Assembly (NCBI GenBank): GCA_937907165.1 | Contig: CALCUH010000161.1 | Span: 1 to 8,513 of the forward strand | From: an uncultured Bacteroidales bacterium | Lineage (GTDB): Bacteria > Bacteroidota > Bacteroidia > Bacteroidales > Paludibacteraceae | Reading direction: 5' to 3' | Length of the DNA stretch: 8,513 nucleotides | Shown: positions 6,937 through 8,513 of the stretch, one piece after another | Layout: each line of letters opens with the position of its first letter | Position numbering within the stretch: position 1 is the stretch's first letter | Notes under the pieces: model-generated | Told to the model about the DNA's origin: nothing | Databases searched by the model: none | What the model saw: only the letters and a program-made list of their open reading frames with translations | Program-made: the position numbers and the translations under genes

Positions 6937-7008
6937 GGCGGATTCGTCTATCGGCTAGGACGGATGCCTCTCACGCATCAAAGAGCAGTTCGATTCTGCT
7001 ATCCGCTA
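6937..7008 (+). tRNA. tRNA-Glu, anticodon CTC
   Basis: The sequence folds as a complete cloverleaf. Acceptor stem GGCGGAT (6937-6943) pairs with ATCCGCT (7001-7007), with a G-U first pair and discriminator A at 7008. The D stem is GTCT/GGAC (6946-6949, 6958-6961) with GG in the loop. The anticodon stem GATGC/GCATC (6963-6967, 6975-6979) closes a loop CTCTCAC, putting anticodon CTC at 6970-6972, which reads GAG. The variable loop has four bases. The T stem AGCAG/CTGCT encloses TTCGATT (6989-6995). CCA is not encoded (CTA follows), as is common in Bacteroidota, so the tail must be added afterwards. The gene stands alone, flanked by its own promoter and terminator. Confidence 0.95.
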
Positions 7009-7010
7009 CT

Positions 7011-7039
7011 AAAGAGACCTCAAACGGTCTCTTTTTTTT
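7011..7039 (+). terminator. Rho-independent terminator of tRNA-Glu
   Basis: A perfect 9-bp stem AAAGAGACC (7011-7019) with GGTCTCTTT (7026-7034), a 6-base loop, and an eight-T run (7032-7039) start only two bases after the discriminator base. On the - strand the hairpin is followed by just three T, so it may also weakly stop tatC transcripts coming from the right. No other terminator is seen between here and the tatC stop at 7121. Confidence 0.92.
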
Positions 7040-7120
7040 ATGCCTATATTCCTATACTACAAAGGGAAGCCTTGAAGCAATCCATCTCCACAAAGATTAA
7101 TCATAAAAAAAGCAGAAAGA

Positions 7121-7882
7121 TTATCGTTTAACCGTCCGACGTACCAAGAAGATGCTGAACTCGTACAAGAGAATGACAGGCAAAGCCACAACAATAAGCG
7201 TGAAAGCATCGGCGGTAGGTGTGATGACCGCAGACAAAACAAGAGAGACTACAATGGCATGCTTACGATGGGTGGACATCCACGATGCGTCGAACACGCC
7301 GAACTCAGCCAACAGCCAACAAACGACAGGCAGTTCAAATAATACTCCCATAAGCATACAAAGCGTCAACATCGTGGAAATGTAGGATTCCAAACTAATC
7401 ATGTTCTCAACTTCCGCACTCACCTGATAGGTGCCTAAAAATCTAAACGTCAATGGGAACACCACAAAGTAAGCAAGCATCACCCCCACGGCGAAAAGCG
7501 CATAACCGCCGGAAACGACCAGCGACGCATACTTTTTCTCTTTCTCATACAATGCGGGGGAGACAAAATCAAACAATTTGTAGACTATATATGGGGATGC
7601 GCACAAAACGCCCGCACAAAAGGCAACCTTCACATGCGTGACGAACTGTTGCGCCAAACCCGTGTTTATCAGGCGGACATCAAACGGCTCCACACTTCCG
7701 CCCAACATTGCGGACAATCGGGCAAAGAGGCGATAGGAGACGAAATCACACTCTTTGGGAGCGAATACCAGAGCAAAGAGTTCATCTCTGAAAAGGAAAG
7801 CCGCCACAGCCGCCAAGAGCGTCACCGCCAAGACTCGGACAAGCGTTCCCCGCAGTTCATCAAGATGGTCCCAAAAAGTCAT
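7121..7882 (-). CDS. tatC: Twin-arginine translocase subunit TatC
   Basis: 253 residues, normal family length. TatC is the six-span inner-membrane core of the Tat pathway; it recognises twin-arginine signal peptides and recruits TatA to export folded proteins. The N-terminal signature WDHLDELR (residues 4-11) with the conserved Glu9 is present. So are SPYIVYKLFDFVSPALYEKEK (96-116, the first periplasmic loop and the next helix region), FVVFPLTFRFL (139-149), FELPV (182-186) and the TPTADAFT motif (221-228). Hydrophobic spans lie at roughly 14-31, 82-103, 118-146, 167-193, 208-222 and 227-247. Its ATG overlaps the tatA stop (ATGA), so the two are translationally coupled in one operon, tatA first. 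No tatB-like gene is present beside them. Confidence 0.95.
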   Translation of the reverse strand: MTFWDHLDELRGTLVRVLAVTLLAAVAAFLFRDELFALVFAPKECDFVSYRLFARLSAMLGGSVEPFDVRLINTGLAQQFVTHVKVAFCAGVLCASPYIVYKLFDFVSPALYEKEKKYASLVVSGGYALFAVGVMLAYFVVFPLTFRFLGTYQVSAEVENMISLESYISTMLTLCMLMGVLFELPVVCWLLAEFGVFDASWMSTHRKHAIVVSLVLSAVITPTADAFTLIVVALPVILLYEFSIFLVRRTVKR

Positions 7883-8088
7883 TTTTCCTCTTTGTCGGAC
7901 TCTTTTTTCTCCTCTGATTCCCCAGGAGCGTCCACTCCGTTCATTCCATCCTTGAAGCTCTTCACTCCCTTGCCCAAGCCACGCATCAACTCAGGAATTT
8001 TCTTGCCACCGAAAAGCAATAAAACGACGAGCGCGATCACCAAGATTTCCTGGAATCCCAAACTTCCTAAAAAAAGTAATTTTGCCAT
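7879..8088 (-). CDS. tatA: Twin-arginine translocase subunit TatA
   Basis: 69 residues, typical for TatA/E. A short N-terminal segment leads into one membrane helix (about 13-26), then the conserved FGGKKIPEL hinge (26-34), an amphipathic helix (about 30-47) with glycines and lysines, and a charged tail rich in E, K, S and D (56-69). TatA oligomers form or open the passage for folded Tat substrates together with TatC, encoded next with a four-base overlap. Gln13 sits where TatA or TatB proteins often carry a polar residue near the membrane start. The start at 8088 is firm because a stop codon lies a few codons upstream in frame. With no TatB nearby, this protein may serve both the TatA and TatB roles, as is known for two-component Tat systems. 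Confidence 0.94.
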   Translation of the reverse strand: MAKLLFLGSLGFQEILVIALVVLLLFGGKKIPELMRGLGKGVKSFKDGMNGVDAPGESEEKKESDKEEK

Positions 8089-8089
8089 A

Positions 8090-8140
8090 CTAAAGAGTAT
8101 TATTTTCAGTCATCATTTATACCTCAGGGAAGCACGCCAT
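8090..8140 (-). other. Two minute upstream ORFs chained to tatA (possible leader peptides)
   Basis: In the predicted tat leader, ATG at 8140 opens a 7-codon ORF (MACFPEV) whose TAA (8119-8117) is directly followed by ATG at 8116. That opens an 8-codon ORF (MMTENNTL) whose TAG (8092-8090) lies one base before the tatA ATG. Neither has a clear Shine-Dalgarno site. The end-to-end arrangement could allow termination-reinitiation into tatA, but ORFs this short arise easily by chance. Confidence 0.2.
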
Positions 8141-8184
8141 CACTCTTCCTCACAGGAAACGGCGAATCATCCGCGGAGAGATGG

Positions 8185-8218
8185 CAAAGATAATTATTTC
8201 CTTTGATTTTCACGCAAA
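8185..8218 (-). promoter_or_regulatory. Predicted promoter of the tatA-tatC operon
   Basis: On the - strand TTTG (8218-8215) is followed after 22 bases by TATCTTTG (8192-8185), a perfect -7 box with a spacer slightly longer than the usual 19-21. The transcript would start near 8178, giving a leader of about 90 bases before tatA. That leader contains a short perfect hairpin (TTCCT at 8146-8150 with AGGAA at 8154-8158, 3-base loop) and the two minute ORFs. Confidence 0.5.
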
Positions 8219-8259
8219 AATAAAGGCGCCAACCTCACCGCTACGCCGCCAATTTTTAT

Positions 8260-8267
8260 TATATTTG
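8260..8267 (+). promoter_or_regulatory. Predicted -7 box for thrS
   Basis: TATATTTG matches the Bacteroides -7 consensus exactly. No TTTG is found 19-21 bases upstream, so only this half is supported. Transcription would start near 8274, giving a leader of about 50 bases that includes the hairpin at 8288-8309. Confidence 0.5.
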
Positions 8268-8287
8268 CGGACTAAAAAAATTAACAC

Positions 8288-8309
8288 TGGTGGCATTTGT
8301 AAGTCACCA
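8288..8309 (+). promoter_or_regulatory. thrS leader hairpin with a Thr-anticodon-like loop
   Basis: TGGTGGC (8288-8294) pairs with GTCACCA (8303-8309): seven pairs including one G-T, around the 8-base loop ATTTGTAA. The last seven loop bases, TTTGTAA, have the layout of a tRNA-Thr(UGU) anticodon loop: U33, then UGU, then A37 and A38. The hairpin ends 15 bases before the preferred thrS ATG at 8325, and 6 before the alternative at 8316. A ThrRS-binding operator is inferred by analogy with the E. coli thrS leader. The stem is plain in the sequence; its function is unproven. Confidence 0.4.
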
Positions 8310-8324
8310 ATAAAAATGATTGAT

Positions 8325-8513
8325 ATGATAAAAGTTACATTCCCAGACGGCTCCGCACGCGAGTATGAAAACGGAACCACTGGTATGCAGATCGCGGAAA
8401 GCATCAGTTCTCGCTTGGCGCAAGAAGTGCTTTCCATCAGTGTGAATGGTGAAGTGCGTGATTTGAACCGTCCAATCGACGAGGATTGCTCGGGAAAATT
8501 GCACAAGTTCGAG
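8325..8513 (+). CDS. thrS: Threonine-tRNA ligase, N-terminal fragment
   Basis: Only the first 63 codons are in the window; the frame is open at the right edge. ThrRS charges tRNA-Thr with threonine in the cytoplasm. The visible part is the N-terminal TGS domain: IKVTFPDGSAREYENGTTG, then MQIAESISSRLAQEVLSISV, then NGEVRDLNRPIDEDC. This is the standard ThrRS opening (IxxxPDGS, a helix with AESIS, VNGxxxDL). Two in-frame starts exist, ATG 8316 (adding MID) and ATG 8325. The second gives the usual MIKVTFPDG start and is preferred. No Shine-Dalgarno sequence is seen; the start is preceded by an A-rich stretch, common in this phylum. It is divergent from tatA across about 230 bases. The catalytic and editing domains lie outside the window. 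Confidence 0.92.
   Translation, partial: MIKVTFPDGSAREYENGTTGMQIAESISSRLAQEVLSISVNGEVRDLNRPIDEDCSGKLHKFE

Noticed and set aside
6937..7039. Integration scar (att site) at the tRNA-Glu 3' end
   Set aside because: No integrase, no second copy of the tRNA 3' end and no foreign-looking genes nearby; the following terminator is intact.
7093..7123. Direct repeat of AAAGATTA (7093-7100 and 7116-7123) after tatC
   Set aside because: Only eight A/T-rich bases, one copy overlapping the tatC stop codon; expected by chance and with no hairpin that could act as a terminator.
7634..8206. 190-codon + strand frame across tatC, tatA and their leader
   Set aside because: It runs antisense through the tatC start and all of tatA, is Ser/Lys/Arg-rich without a domain, and lacks a start signal.
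8281..8324. T-box riboswitch in front of thrS
   Set aside because: The leader before thrS is too short, with no T-box bulge sequence, no antiterminator and no terminator. A simple operator hairpin is the only structure supported.
8210..8506. 98-codon - strand frame across the thrS start
   Set aside because: The + strand here encodes an unmistakable ThrRS TGS domain; the opposite frame has no motif.

Overview
The window looks like a chromosomal housekeeping segment from a member of the Bacteroidales (Bacteroidota). Three things point there. The promoters have the Bacteroides form (TTTG, about 19 bases, TAnnTTTG), clearest in front of the tRNA gene. Shine-Dalgarno sequences are mostly weak or absent. 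The gene content also fits: a PorT-type small outer-membrane barrel, a type II glutaminyl cyclase lipoprotein, a TatA/TatC-only Tat pair, and a tRNA without an encoded CCA. I cannot name the genus.

Layout from left to right. A type IA topoisomerase is cut by the left edge and runs into the window on the + strand (to 708). It converges on a small outer-membrane beta-barrel gene on the - strand (820-1482), with a terminator hairpin between them. Upstream of the barrel, also on the - strand, is a probable two-gene operon: miaB (3519-4844) followed by a membrane-anchored LTA-synthase-like sulfatase-fold transferase (1558-3522), joined by an ATGA overlap. A 117-base divergent intergenic region separates miaB from a + strand operon of lptB (4962-5792) and a glutaminyl-peptide cyclotransferase lipoprotein (5808-6800). 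Next comes an isolated tRNA-Glu(CTC) with its own promoter and terminator (6865-7039). On the - strand follow tatA and tatC (7121-8088), again joined by ATGA. The right end holds the start of thrS on the + strand (8325 to the edge), divergent from tatA.

Most genes fall into two themes. One is the cell envelope: LptB powers lipopolysaccharide export, TatA/TatC export folded proteins, the LTA-synthase-like enzyme probably decorates an envelope lipid or glycan, and the cyclase caps N-terminal glutamine on exported proteins. The barrel gene in this same window has a signal peptide with glutamine at the expected +1 position, as the Bacteroidetes 'Q-rule' predicts for a cyclase substrate. The other theme is translation: MiaB, tRNA-Glu and ThrRS.

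I found no mobile element, CRISPR array, phage gene or clear unknown system. The most interesting non-coding signal is a hairpin in the thrS leader (8288-8309). Its loop reads like a tRNA-Thr(UGU) anticodon loop, which suggests a ThrRS-binding translational operator like the one known in E. coli. That is inference. A second curiosity is a pair of minute ORFs laid end to end directly in front of tatA.
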